Shown here piece after piece: positions 1 through 7,580 of a DNA stretch of 64,000 nucleotides. The notes beneath the pieces were generated by a model. That model saw only the letters and a list, made by a program, of their open reading frames with translations, was not told the DNA's origin and ran no database searches. The stretch covers positions 372,001 to 436,000 of the forward strand of contig CAWUEY030000001.1 of assembly GCA_963921245.4 (NCBI GenBank). The letters run 5' to 3'. Positions within the stretch are counted from its first letter, which is position 1. Every line of letters starts with the position of its first letter. Source of the DNA: JABJGO01 sp963921245 (lineage in GTDB: Bacteria > Pseudomonadota > Alphaproteobacteria > Rhodospirillales > Casp-alpha2). A program made the translations under genes and the position numbers.

Positions 1-1
1 G

Positions 2-148
2 TGCCACGTCGATATAATTTCACTCCTTTACATAACTGATAGCAGCGCAGTGGAGTTTATGGACTCGCTGATTGCCCGGTTCTGGCTGGCACTGCTGTGC
101 CACAATGAGCCGGAGGCGTGCGGGAAATTCATTAGGCGGTATGAATGA
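2..148 (+). CDS. C-terminal end of an unidentified gene, cut by the window edge
   Basis: The frame starting at base 2 is open from the window edge to a TGA at 146-148 and gives 48 residues ending in KFIRRYE. It contains an internal ATG at 59 that would give a 29-residue peptide. The composition (DSLIARFWLALLCHNEPEA) looks protein-like but I recognise no family. The stop overlaps an ATG starting a second short frame that closes near 270. From there to the GFA remnant at about 303 I see nothing convincing. Confidence 0.3.
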   Translation, partial: CHVDIISLLYITDSSAVEFMDSLIARFWLALLCHNEPEACGKFIRRYE

Positions 149-302
149 CGACCGGCACACTGATAGGGGTTATCGCCATTGCCAATGACAACCCGATGCA
201 GATTATGATAACCGGTCCGCATTGGCCGCGCCCGGTTCGGTGTGCTGGGTACCCGCAAGCCTGATTGATCAGGTCTACGAAAGTCAGGGTGGACGTGTGG
301 AA

Positions 303-655
303 TTAACCGGCCGCATTTATGTGACCGCCGCCGAAGATATGTCCGATTATCTTCAGGTTCGGGGGTGGGTCGAGGGTTCCGGCGGCAATGCCAGTGGAAT
401 CCTGTTCTGCTGGTGCCCGGAACAGGACGGTGCCACAGTCGCGGCAAAGCCCCTATCGTGCGTGGGTGACGGCGGAAACCCGTTGAGACCGCTATCGCGG
501 TTGATCCGAATGTCCTGCTCTCTTGCCTTGGAATGGGTGCAAACCCGCCAAACAGACGTTGGCACATGGTGCAGTAGAAATTCACCACATCCCGGTGCGT
601 GCCGGTGATTTCGTAGCGCCCCGCCCCGCCCCGTTTAAAATCCACCGATAATCGG
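303..655 (-). pseudogene. GFA-family (Mss4-like zinc-binding) protein, frameshifted remnant
   Basis: Read on the minus strand, three different frames carry successive pieces of a glutathione-dependent formaldehyde-activating (GFA) type domain. The first has GRYEITGTHRDVVNFYCTMC with the zinc CxxC pair. The second has DIRINRDSGLNGF. The third has LCRDCGTVLFRAPAEQDSTG, with the second CxxC pair, followed by IAAGTLDPPPNLK. At least two frameshifts separate them, and the N-terminus runs into a triple CCCCG repeat at 619-633 where the usual GGCxCGAVRYE start should be. A functional protein of about 130 residues is therefore not encoded. It lies just downstream of the acetoacetyl-CoA synthetase gene on the same strand. 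The family call rests on motif order only. Confidence 0.6.
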
Positions 656-662
656 GGCGGGG
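619..662. repeat. Triple CCCCG repeat and strong inverted repeat beyond aacS
   Basis: Three perfect CCCCG units (619-633) sit inside the GFA remnant. CCCCGCCCCG at 624-633 is perfectly complementary to CGGGGCGGGG at 653-662 across a 19-base loop, giving a very stable 10-bp hairpin just beyond the stop of the acetoacetyl-CoA synthetase gene. There is no T-run after it on the minus strand, so it is at best a non-canonical 3-prime end for that transcript. Confidence 0.6.
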
Positions 663-676
663 GTTTCGCGAATGGC

Positions 677-2632
677 TCAGGTCTGCAAGGCTGGCAGGTC
701 AACATAGAGGTCGAGGGCTTCCGGATTGGCCAGCGCTTCCTTGTTTTTGACCGCCCGGCCATGAACCACGTCACGAACCGCCAGTTCCGTAATCTTGCCC
801 GATTTTGTGCGGGGTATGTCGTCCACGGCGACGATCTTCGCCGGAACGTGCCGTGGGGTACAGTTGCTGCGGATCTGTTTTCGGATGGTATCCTGAAGCG
901 CGTCTGTCAGCTCAACGCCGTCACGCAGGCGCACAAACAGGACAACACGAACGTCATTGTCCCAGTCCTGAGCGATAACCAGACCTTCCACCACATCTTC
1001 AAGCTGTTCCACCTGGCGGTAAATCTCTGCCGTACCAATGCGCACGCCAGCGGGATTCAGGGTGGCGTCAGAACGCCCGAAAATTATGATACCGCCGTGT
1101 TCCGTCAGTTCCACAAAGTCGCCATGGCACCAGATGTCGTCAAAGCGGTTAAAATAGGCGCTGTGATATTTTGCCCCGTCCGGATCATTCCAGAAACCGA
1201 TGGGCATGGAGGGGAACGCACGGGTACAGACCAGCTCGCCTTTTTCGCCGCGCACGGGGTTGCCGTTGTCATCGAAGACATCCACGGCCATGCCGAGGCC
1301 GCGTTGCTGTATCTCGCCGCGCCAGACCGACCCTGTGGGATCACCGAGCACGAAGCAACTGATGATGTCCGTGCCACCGGCGATGGAAGCCAGTTGCACG
1401 TCTTTTTTCACGGAATCATAGATGTAGTCGAAGCTCTCCGGTGCCAGAGGCGAGCCTGTCGAGGCGATGATCCGCACTGTACCCAGGTCATGGGTTTTCA
1501 TAGGTTCCAGCCCGGCTTTTGACAGGGCATCAATGTATTTTGCAGACGTACCGAACAGCGTCATGCCTTCGGCGGCGGCAAAATTCCAGAGCACATTGCC
1601 GTCCGGGTAAAAGGGTGAACCATCATAGAGCAACAGCGTGGCTTCGCACGCCAATGCGCTGACCAGCCAGTTCCACATCATCCAGCCGCAAGTGGTGAAA
1701 TAGAATACCCGGTCACCGGGATGAATATCGCAATGCAGCATGTGTTCCTTTACATGCTGGATCAATGTCCCGCCTGCGCTGTGCACAATACACTTCGGGG
1801 TGCCTGTGGTTCCCGACGAAAACATGATGTAGAGTGGATGATCGAAGGGAAGTTGTTCAAACTCAATAGGCGCGGATCGATATTCGCCGGTGAATTCGCG
1901 CAACAGCACGCCACGCGGTATGGCGTCTGCATCAGGATTATCATTGGCATAGGGAACAACGATCACCCGGCTAACCGTCGGCAGGTTTACGGCAATCTCC
2001 GAGACACGAGCGGTCATGTCGTGGGTTTTGCCGTTGTAGTGATAGCCGTCTACGGTAATCAGCATGCGTGGTTCGATCTGACCAAAACGATCAAGCACAC
2101 CCTGAGCCCCGAAATCCGGTGAGCACGACGACCAGACAGCACCGACCGATGTTACGGCCAGCATGGCGATGATGGTCTCGGGCATATTCGGCATGTATCC
2201 AGCGATACGGTCACCCGGCACGATACCGGCGCCCCGTAGCGCCTGCGAGAGGACGGAAACCTGATCATAAAGGTCCCGCCACGTGACGCGGTATGCGGCC
2301 CTGTCTTCGCCCCGGAACACCATGGCGTCTGTGTCGTCGCGGCGTACCAGCAGGTTTTGCGCAAAGTTCAGCCGTGCATCGGGGAACCACTGGGCACCTG
2401 GCATTTTGTCGCCGTTGACCAGAATGCGATCCCCCCAGGTTGCCGCTTTAAGCTGTGTGAACTTGCGCACGAAATCCCAGAAGGCCGGGCGGTCATCAAC
2501 GGAGAACTCCCACAGCGCCGCGTAATCCCGCGCCGGTACACCAAATCTCTCGGTGACCATATCCATGAACCGTGCCATGTGGGTTGTCTCCACGGATTCC
2601 GGGGTCGGGGTCCAGAGGGGTGTATTGGTCAT
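677..2632 (-). CDS. aacS: Acetoacetyl-CoA synthetase
   Basis: Cytoplasmic acyl-adenylate-forming enzyme predicted to activate acetoacetate with ATP and CoA, linking ketone bodies or PHB breakdown to acetyl-CoA. The 651 residues match the usual family length. The N-terminus has the acetyl-CoA-synthetase-type cap with KMPGAQWFPDARLNFAQNLL, the AMP-binding signature FSSGTTGTPKC lies near residues 271-281, and the C-terminal catalytic-lysine motif PRTKSGKITE is present. The sequence resembles acetoacetate ligases more than acetyl-CoA synthetase, notably in the region around GGTDIISCFVLG. It stands alone on the minus strand; the YkvA-like gene upstream is co-oriented with a gap of about 40 bp, so both could share a transcript. 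Confidence 0.9.
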   Translation of the reverse strand: MTNTPLWTPTPESVETTHMARFMDMVTERFGVPARDYAALWEFSVDDRPAFWDFVRKFTQLKAATWGDRILVNGDKMPGAQWFPDARLNFAQNLLVRRDDTDAMVFRGEDRAAYRVTWRDLYDQVSVLSQALRGAGIVPGDRIAGYMPNMPETIIAMLAVTSVGAVWSSCSPDFGAQGVLDRFGQIEPRMLITVDGYHYNGKTHDMTARVSEIAVNLPTVSRVIVVPYANDNPDADAIPRGVLLREFTGEYRSAPIEFEQLPFDHPLYIMFSSGTTGTPKCIVHSAGGTLIQHVKEHMLHCDIHPGDRVFYFTTCGWMMWNWLVSALACEATLLLYDGSPFYPDGNVLWNFAAAEGMTLFGTSAKYIDALSKAGLEPMKTHDLGTVRIIASTGSPLAPESFDYIYDSVKKDVQLASIAGGTDIISCFVLGDPTGSVWRGEIQQRGLGMAVDVFDDNGNPVRGEKGELVCTRAFPSMPIGFWNDPDGAKYHSAYFNRFDDIWCHGDFVELTEHGGIIIFGRSDATLNPAGVRIGTAEIYRQVEQLEDVVEGLVIAQDWDNDVRVVLFVRLRDGVELTDALQDTIRKQIRSNCTPRHVPAKIVAVDDIPRTKSGKITELAVRDVVHGRAVKNKEALANPEALDLYVDLPALQT

Positions 2633-2669
2633 TTTGCTGAAATCCTTACGCTTATCAGTGCCGGGAGAT

Positions 2670-3023
2670 TTAAGCCGCGTCGCTCCGGCCTCTCAGATCA
2701 GCGATTTTTTGTCGGGCGGCGGCAACATGGTGATCCCTGATATGACCCTGAACACTGTTCCAGGCGGCCCAGAATACCGCCGCATCGTCTCCGAAACCGA
2801 GGCCTGCGATGAAATCGGGCATGGCATCCACGGGCATGATGAAATACGCCAAAGCCCCGACCAGAATGGCTTTTACCCGAGCTGGTGTCTGGGGATCACG
2901 GGTACAGAAATAGGCGGACAGCGCCTGTTCGGCAAAGGGCACGTAGCCCAATGTTCGCCGGACTTTTTCGATCAGACCGTCCCAGACGGTCTCCTCATCC
3001 CGGTGAGCGTCACTGTCTTTCAT
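2670..3023 (-). CDS. YkvA family (DUF1232) small membrane-associated protein
   Basis: A 117-residue protein with the DUF1232/YkvA signature: a hydrophobic segment followed by YFIMPVDAMPDFIAG, with the characteristic proline-aspartate pairs, then GFGDDAAVFWAAW. The family has no established biochemical role; members are small proteins with one or two membrane-associated helices. It precedes aacS on the same strand with about 40 bp between them, and its start lies 29 bp from the divergent protease remnant, so the promoter of both must sit in that short gap or within the genes. Confidence 0.8.
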   Translation of the reverse strand: MKDSDAHRDEETVWDGLIEKVRRTLGYVPFAEQALSAYFCTRDPQTPARVKAILVGALAYFIMPVDAMPDFIAGLGFGDDAAVFWAAWNSVQGHIRDHHVAAARQKIADLRGRSDAA

Positions 3024-3052
3024 GGTGAGCCCGATTATGGCAGATTTGAATC

Positions 3053-3526
3053 ATGAAACGAACCGCTTTCCTGTTGTTGGTCCTGTTGGCGGGCGGCCTG
3101 TTTATTCACCCCGCCGAGGCCGCAGAGTTTCTGAACGGTATCAAAGGAGCTGCCGACCGGCAGATCATGATAACGACGAAATATCCGTGGAGCGCCGTTG
3201 GTCGTGTGAATACGGCAAACGGTAGGCATTGCGCCCGCGCCCTGATCGGACCATCAATGGTGCAGATCGCGGCGCACTGTCTTTGGGACAAACGCAAATT
3301 TTGGGATAAACGCAAACAATGGGGGGTGTCGGAACCTCAGGTTCGTTTTGTCGCCGGGATGCTTAAGGATAATCTTGCTCAGGGAATACCGTTTGTTCGG
3401 GCCGGATATGGCAAGAACAGTGAAACGGCACCGACGGCGCATATGGGTTACCCGATGGAGGGGATGGCCGCCGGATTGAAGCTGGGCGGTCATCTGATCA
3501 ATAAATGCCGGAGAGGGGTGTCTTAA
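3053..3526 (+). pseudogene. Truncated trypsin-like serine protease
   Basis: The 157-residue frame begins with a good signal peptide (MKRTAFLLLVLLAGGLFIHP, cleavage near AEA-AE), so the product would be periplasmic. It then carries the chymotrypsin-fold start with the catalytic histidine in MVQIAAHCLW. The aspartate and serine of the triad and the second half of the domain are absent, and the frame ends within the next gene. Just after the histidine an 18-bp tandem duplication produces WDKRKFWDKRKQ; a single copy would look like a normal family sequence. I infer a decayed protease gene whose 3-prime part was lost next to the matB-like gene. A secreted non-proteolytic product cannot be excluded. 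Confidence 0.6.
3283..3318. repeat. 18-bp imperfect tandem duplication in the protease remnant
   Basis: TTGGGACAAACGCAAATT at 3283-3300 is followed directly by TTGGGATAAACGCAAACA at 3301-3318. The first 16 positions match except one. The duplication is in frame and adds six residues. Confidence 0.85.
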
Positions 3527-3528
3527 CC

Positions 3529-5082
3529 GTGATTGCGCCTGCGACGGTACCCGAGAACGCCAATCTGTATGCCTTGATCCGGTCCCGGTTTCCGGAAAAC
3601 CCGGATCATCCGTTTCTCATGGAGCCGGGCGGAGGTACCCTTACTTACGGAGACCTCGACACACAGTCTGCGCGGCTGGCCGGATACCTGAAAAGCCTCG
3701 GCTCTCAACCCGGTGATCGGGTGGTTGTGCAAGTCGACAAGTCGCCGGATGCCGTGGTGCTGTATGTGGCCTGTCTACGAGCCGGGCTGGTGTATGTACC
3801 GCTGAACATCGCCTATACCGAGGCAGAAGTTTCGTATTTCCTGGGCGATGCCGAACCGCGGGTTTTGGTGTGTCGTCCGGAAACCATCGAATCATTGTCT
3901 GAAATTGCCTGCGTACAGGGCGTTCCCCATGTCCTCAGTTTAGGGGTGAGAGGGGAAGGGACGTTACGAAACGGTGCGATAACCTGTGATCCCGATCCGG
4001 TAGTGGTTGATCGCAGCGAAGATGATCTTGCCGCAATCCTCTATACCTCGGGCACGACCGGGCGTTCCAAAGGTGCCATGCTGAGTCACGGTAACCTGTC
4101 GTCCAATGCGTTGGTCCTGCATGTGCTATGGGGGTTTATACACGGCGATGTCCTGTTGCACGCGCTGCCCATCTATCATGTGCACGGGCTGTTTGTGGCG
4201 CTTCATTGTGCCCTGCTGAATGGATCGTCGGTCTGGTTCCTGCCCAGGTTCGACGTCACCGAGATGCTGGCGTTAATGCCGCGGTCCACAGTCATGATGG
4301 GGGTACCGACATTTTATGTGCGCCTTCTGGACCAGCCGGCTTTTCAGCAGGACATATGCCGAAACATGCGGCTGTTTGTGGCCGGCTCCGCGCCGTTGTT
4401 GAGTGAGACGTTCAACGCCTTTGTGGCAAGGACGGGCCACCGTATTCTTGAAAGGTACGGGATGACGGAAGCCGGCATGATCACGTCCAACCCTTATGAA
4501 CAGGACGGCCGTCTGGCCGGTACCGTCGGCTTTGCCCTGCCGGGAACTAAGGCTCGTGTTTGTGACAAGGAGGGGCGAGAGGTTGCACGTGGTGAAACCG
4601 GCACCCTGGAAATTAGCGGGCCGAATGTGTTCAAAGGGTATTGGCGGCAACCGGAAAAGACAGCCGCCGGGTTTCGCGAGGACGGCTTCTTTGTTACCGG
4701 CGATCTGTCGGAGATGGCGAGCGACGGACGCATTTCCATTGTCGGCCGGGCCAGGGACCTTATTATTTCCGGCGGGCTCAACGTCTATCCCAGGGAAGTT
4801 GAACGGGAGATAGACGATCTTGAGGGTGTGGTGGAGTCCGCGGTGATCGGCGTTGCCCATCGGGATTTTGGCGAAGCTGTAACTGCAATCGTTGTTTGTC
4901 ATCAGAACGCAAAACTGACCGAAATGGATATCGTTGATGCCCTCGCCAACCGATTGGCAAAATTCAAACGACCGAAGCGCGTGATTTTTGTGGATGCGCT
5001 GCCCCGCAACGCCATGGGCAAGGTTCAGAAGAGCCTGTTGCGGGACGATTACGCGACGATTTATAGCCAACTCAAAAACTGA
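3529..5082 (+). CDS. matB: Malonyl-CoA synthetase (MatB-like acyl-CoA ligase)
   Basis: Predicted to ligate malonate (or methylmalonate) to CoA with ATP in the cytoplasm, feeding malonyl-CoA to fatty acid metabolism. The AMP-binding motif LYTSGTTGRSKGAMLSHGNL, the HALPIYHVHGLF block typical of MatB, RYGMTEAGM, TGDLSEM and the C-terminal PRNAMGKVQKSLL with the catalytic lysine are all present. The total of about 517-525 residues is normal. I prefer GTG at 3529, which leaves the MatB-like N-terminus NANLYALIRSRFP and follows a GGAGAGGGG stretch. ATG at 3505 is possible but lies inside the protease remnant without a clear ribosome binding site. No malonate decarboxylase or transporter is adjacent, so the true substrate is inferred. 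Confidence 0.85.
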   Translation: MIAPATVPENANLYALIRSRFPENPDHPFLMEPGGGTLTYGDLDTQSARLAGYLKSLGSQPGDRVVVQVDKSPDAVVLYVACLRAGLVYVPLNIAYTEAEVSYFLGDAEPRVLVCRPETIESLSEIACVQGVPHVLSLGVRGEGTLRNGAITCDPDPVVVDRSEDDLAAILYTSGTTGRSKGAMLSHGNLSSNALVLHVLWGFIHGDVLLHALPIYHVHGLFVALHCALLNGSSVWFLPRFDVTEMLALMPRSTVMMGVPTFYVRLLDQPAFQQDICRNMRLFVAGSAPLLSETFNAFVARTGHRILERYGMTEAGMITSNPYEQDGRLAGTVGFALPGTKARVCDKEGREVARGETGTLEISGPNVFKGYWRQPEKTAAGFREDGFFVTGDLSEMASDGRISIVGRARDLIISGGLNVYPREVEREIDDLEGVVESAVIGVAHRDFGEAVTAIVVCHQNAKLTEMDIVDALANRLAKFKRPKRVIFVDALPRNAMGKVQKSLLRDDYATIYSQLKN

Positions 5083-5092
5083 ACTGCGAAAT

Positions 5093-5106
5093 TTGACCTG
5101 AGTCAA
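5093..5106. promoter_or_regulatory. FNR/FixK-type palindrome
   Basis: TTGACCTGAGTCAA is a perfect TTGAC-N4-GTCAA palindrome matching the FNR/FixK/DNR consensus TTGAY-N4-RTCAA. It lies 10 bp after the matB-like stop and about 60 bp ahead of a remnant of a NapC/NirT-type anaerobic cytochrome, which fits an oxygen- or NO-responsive promoter that has outlived its gene. Confidence 0.5.
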
Positions 5107-5164
5107 TGACATACGGGAGACCGGATGTCATCTGTTTTGAACCTATTGTGTTCAGGCCGGGTTT

Positions 5165-5324
5165 TATGTCGGAACAGTTGTAATGGTTCAGGTGATATGA
5201 GGCTCTCGTGGCCCCTGATCATGTGTTCTGAATGTAGGCCAGTGGCGAGAAAACCTGTATCGATTGTCACAAGGGTATCGCCCACGACCTGCCGGACATG
5301 GCGGGTGTAGAGGGCTGGACCTGA
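5165..5324 (+). pseudogene. C-terminal remnant of a NapC/NirT-family multiheme cytochrome c
   Basis: From 5238 the plus strand reads ASGEKTCIDCHKGIAH and then DLPDMAGVEGWT and stop. KTCIDCHKGIAHxLPDM is the hallmark last heme-binding site of NapC/NirT/TorC membrane tetraheme quinol dehydrogenases. The frame is closed by TAG immediately upstream (5235). About 88 bp earlier another frame reads CRNSCN, reminiscent of the penultimate CRNCHN heme site of NapC; the normal spacing is near 99 bp. The rest of the roughly 200-residue protein is missing. This is a dead fragment; only the last heme motif is firmly recognisable. Confidence 0.6.
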
Positions 5325-5330
5325 TCCCGG

Positions 5331-5627
5331 TTACCCGTCCGCGATCTTGTCCATATAGGTTGCGAGAATAACGTCCAGTTCACTAACGCCATCGGCACTG
5401 TGTGTGGTCAGGGTCACGTTCACCGTATTATAGACATTAGACCATTCGGGGTGGTGGTCCATTTTCTCGGCGCGCATGGCGACCCGTGTCATAAAACCAA
5501 ATGCCTGGTTGAAGGTTTTGAATTTGTACTGCTTCTTGATGGCATCCCGCCCTTTGACGGCGGACCAGCCCACCAGTTCTTGCAGGGCGCTCTCCCGTTC
5601 CGCCGGTGTCAGTTTTTGTGTTTTCAT
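5331..5627 (-). CDS. phhB: Pterin-4a-carbinolamine dehydratase
   Basis: A 98-residue cytoplasmic enzyme that dehydrates 4a-hydroxytetrahydropterin, recycling the pterin cofactor of aromatic amino acid hydroxylases. The family signature is clear: KMDHHPEWSNVYNTVNVTL with the His-His-Pro-Glu-Trp core, then the C-terminal T/D region. An upstream in-frame ATG at 5642 exists, but GGAGG lies just before the ATG at 5627, so I use MKTQKL as the start. No phenylalanine hydroxylase gene is in view. It is flanked by two pseudogenes, so it may be the sole survivor of its neighbourhood. Confidence 0.9.
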   Translation of the reverse strand: MKTQKLTPAERESALQELVGWSAVKGRDAIKKQYKFKTFNQAFGFMTRVAMRAEKMDHHPEWSNVYNTVNVTLTTHSADGVSELDVILATYMDKIADG

Positions 5628-5662
5628 GGTGTAATCCTCCATCTGTTCTCATACCTGTCAGT

Positions 5663-6014
5663 TTAGATGATCTCATCTTCGTCGAGAAGAGGGTCGGCAG
5701 GGGCTTCTCTTTCCATACGTTCAACCCATACGTTCAACGGGTTCTTTCGATCCATCCCGGATTTTTGCGGCGGCAATATGCAATAGTGTGTCACCCTGGT
5801 TGCCGATGGGAGGGCGTGTCTGACTTCATCGCCGTGAATACCCGCGTCCCTCAAACATGGTGGCCGCGCTGCGACGATCATGGATCACATACGCGGGCAG
5901 GGTCATGGGTGTGTGCATGGAGAGCAGACTGACGGGTAAATCAATCGTGCGCCGGTTGCCGTGCTTGACGATCTTGCCGCCGATTAAAAAGGGGTAGCGC
6001 ACGGCGAGCGGCAC
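5663..6014 (-). pseudogene. AstE/aspartoacylase-family (M14-like) amidohydrolase, multiply broken
   Basis: Three minus-strand frames together give a shortened succinylglutamate desuccinylase/aspartoacylase-like protein. The N-terminus has GGKIVKHGNRRTIDLPV and MHTPMTLPAYVIHDRR. After a +1 shift comes AGIHGDEV with the zinc-binding HxxE. An internal deletion of most of the catalytic domain follows, joining to PPIGNQGDTLLHIAAA, and the tail is ADPLLDEDEII. The tail is shifted by a 13-bp tandem duplication at 5713-5738; with one copy the C-terminus reads continuously (EPVERMEREAPADPL). Homologues typically accompany rimK and its zinc protease, which lie immediately upstream on the same strand, so this is the decayed third member of that operon. 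Confidence 0.7.
5713..5738. repeat. Perfect 13-bp tandem duplication that frameshifts the AstE remnant
   Basis: CCATACGTTCAAC occurs twice in direct succession (5713-5725, 5726-5738) with no mismatch. Thirteen is not a multiple of three; deleting one copy restores an open C-terminal frame in the surrounding remnant. Confidence 0.9.
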
Positions 6015-6053
6015 CCGTCGAGAATATCAGAAATCAGAGGAAACAAGGGTCCG

Positions 6054-6959
6054 TTAGCCCTTGCCCCTGGTTCGGGTCTTGCCGGGTTTGGCATTCTTTT
6101 CCAGGAATTCGATCATCTTGCCCGCAATATCCAGACCTGTGGCTTCTTCGATTCCTTCCAGCCCGGGCGATGAGTTCACCTCCATTACCACGGGGCCATG
6201 GTTTGAGCGGAGGATATCCACACCGGCCACATTGAGACCGAGGCATTTGCAGGCGCGTACCGCGGTGGAGCGTTCCATGGGTGTAATCCTGACCTTCCGT
6301 GAGGAACCTCCGCGATGCAGGTTGGACCGGAAATCGCCATCACCCCCCTTGCGTTCCATGGCCGCAATGACCTTGCCACCAACGACCAACATACGAATAT
6401 CGGTTCCGGAAGCCTCCCTGATGAACTCCTGAACCAGAATGTTTACTTTGGCACCCCGGAATCCCTCGATCACGGAGCGGGCCGAACGCTGGGTTTCGCC
6501 GAGCACCACGCCCAGCCCCTGGGTGCCTTCAATCAGCTTGATAACGCACGGGGCACCGCCCACCATTTCGATAACCTCGTCGGTGCGACGTGTATCGTGA
6601 GCGAACGCAGTCACCGGCAAGCCGATACCATCCCGGGCCAGAAGCTGCATGGACCGCAGTTTGTCCCGTGATCGGCCGATGGCAACAGATTCATTCAGGG
6701 AATACACGCCCATCATTTCGAATTGCCGCAACACGGCAAGGCCATAGTAGGTGATAGACGCACCGATACGGGGAATAACCGCATCGTACCCCACAAGTTT
6801 TTCACCCTGATACCGGAGTTCCGGTCGGTGCGAGGTGATGTTCATGTAACACCGGATGGTGTTGATAATATCAATTTCGTGCCCCCGTGCCACGGCGGCA
6901 TTGACCAGGCGCCTGTGGGAATAAAGCTCGCCATTCCGCGCCATCATGGCGATTTTCAT
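6054..6959 (-). CDS. rimK: RimK-type alpha-L-glutamate ligase
   Basis: ATP-grasp ligase, 301 residues, the normal RimK length. In E. coli RimK adds glutamates to the C-terminus of ribosomal protein S6. Seen here: the N-terminal MKIAMMARNGELYSHRRLVN, the ATP-grasp lysine segment PCVIKLIEGTQGLGVVLGET, the DIRMLVVGGKVIAAMER strand and the magnesium-binding VMEVNSSPGLEGIE near the C-terminus. The start codon overlaps the end of the zinc-protease gene by 4 bp, indicating translational coupling. The third partner gene downstream is a pseudogene, so the modification system may work without it or be decaying. Confidence 0.93.
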   Translation of the reverse strand: MKIAMMARNGELYSHRRLVNAAVARGHEIDIINTIRCYMNITSHRPELRYQGEKLVGYDAVIPRIGASITYYGLAVLRQFEMMGVYSLNESVAIGRSRDKLRSMQLLARDGIGLPVTAFAHDTRRTDEVIEMVGGAPCVIKLIEGTQGLGVVLGETQRSARSVIEGFRGAKVNILVQEFIREASGTDIRMLVVGGKVIAAMERKGGDGDFRSNLHRGGSSRKVRITPMERSTAVRACKCLGLNVAGVDILRSNHGPVVMEVNSSPGLEGIEEATGLDIAGKMIEFLEKNAKPGKTRTRGKG

Positions 6960-7477
6960 GGGTCGGTTCCCTTGCTTTTTTGTTCTGCAACTACAATATC
7001 CGGTTTTTTGCCTTGAATAAAAGATTTGGATGGATCGACAATCAGCCAGCGTTTCATGGCGGATCTTCCCAGAAGCATGCGAAAGCCCATTTCATCGCGA
7101 TTGGTCAGGGTGATTTCGACGCTTTTGCTGCGTTCGCCCAACCGAATATCTGTTTTGATCACAAAGCGGTCTTCGGTCTGTCCGGAAGAACTGCGCACGG
7201 TTTTCTGGGATACAACCCGGGCTTCACACGGGATACTGATGTGACCGCTCCGCTGCGCCGGATGAACGTCGAAGCTTACCCAGGTCTCGCCATCCCGTTC
7301 AAACGGTTCAATTCGCCATGCATGTAAGGCCGAGGTGCGTGCGCCGGTATCCAGCTTGGCTTTGATGGCGTGAATATCGAGAGCCGGTATCGAAAGCCAT
7401 TCCCGCCAGCCTGCAACCAGCCGTTCGACTTTTTTTTTCGTGGTTTTTGTTGACGCTTCTTTGGTTTGTGACGGCAT
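6956..7477 (-). CDS. ATP-dependent zinc protease-family protein (RimB-like, retropepsin-like)
   Basis: A 173-residue member of the family often annotated as ATP-dependent zinc protease and regarded as retropepsin-like (RimB in Pseudomonas). The core aspartate motif is IKAKLDTGARTSALHAWRIE, followed by RFVIKTDIRLGERSKSVEIT and FRMLLGRSAMKRWLIVDPSK, the standard family blocks. The first 20 residues are lysine-rich. It is the first gene of the rimK operon and overlaps rimK by 4 bp. In related bacteria it partners RimK in controlling glutamation of ribosomal proteins; that role is inferred here. Confidence 0.85.
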   Translation of the reverse strand: MPSQTKEASTKTTKKKVERLVAGWREWLSIPALDIHAIKAKLDTGARTSALHAWRIEPFERDGETWVSFDVHPAQRSGHISIPCEARVVSQKTVRSSSGQTEDRFVIKTDIRLGERSKSVEITLTNRDEMGFRMLLGRSAMKRWLIVDPSKSFIQGKKPDIVVAEQKSKGTDP

Positions 7478-7580
7478 AGCTCTACTTTATCGCCAAATTC
7501 TGGCTTGGCAATGTTGCCGATTTTTGTTGCGCCATTAATGTTCCCAACGACGGACCTTACAGCAGAAAGATACGATCCTT

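Noticed and set aside
222..608. Plus-strand 128-codon frame
   Set aside because: It is antisense to the GFA remnant motifs and has no recognisable features.
28..774. A 248-codon minus-strand frame overlapping the start of this window
   Set aside because: It overlaps the aacS coding end in another frame, is rich in Arg and Pro, and only its middle part matches the GFA domain; I treat it as one frame of a frameshifted pseudogene.
4273..5112. Long minus-strand frame opposite the matB-like gene
   Set aside because: The plus strand has all adenylating-enzyme motifs; the minus frame is a composition shadow.
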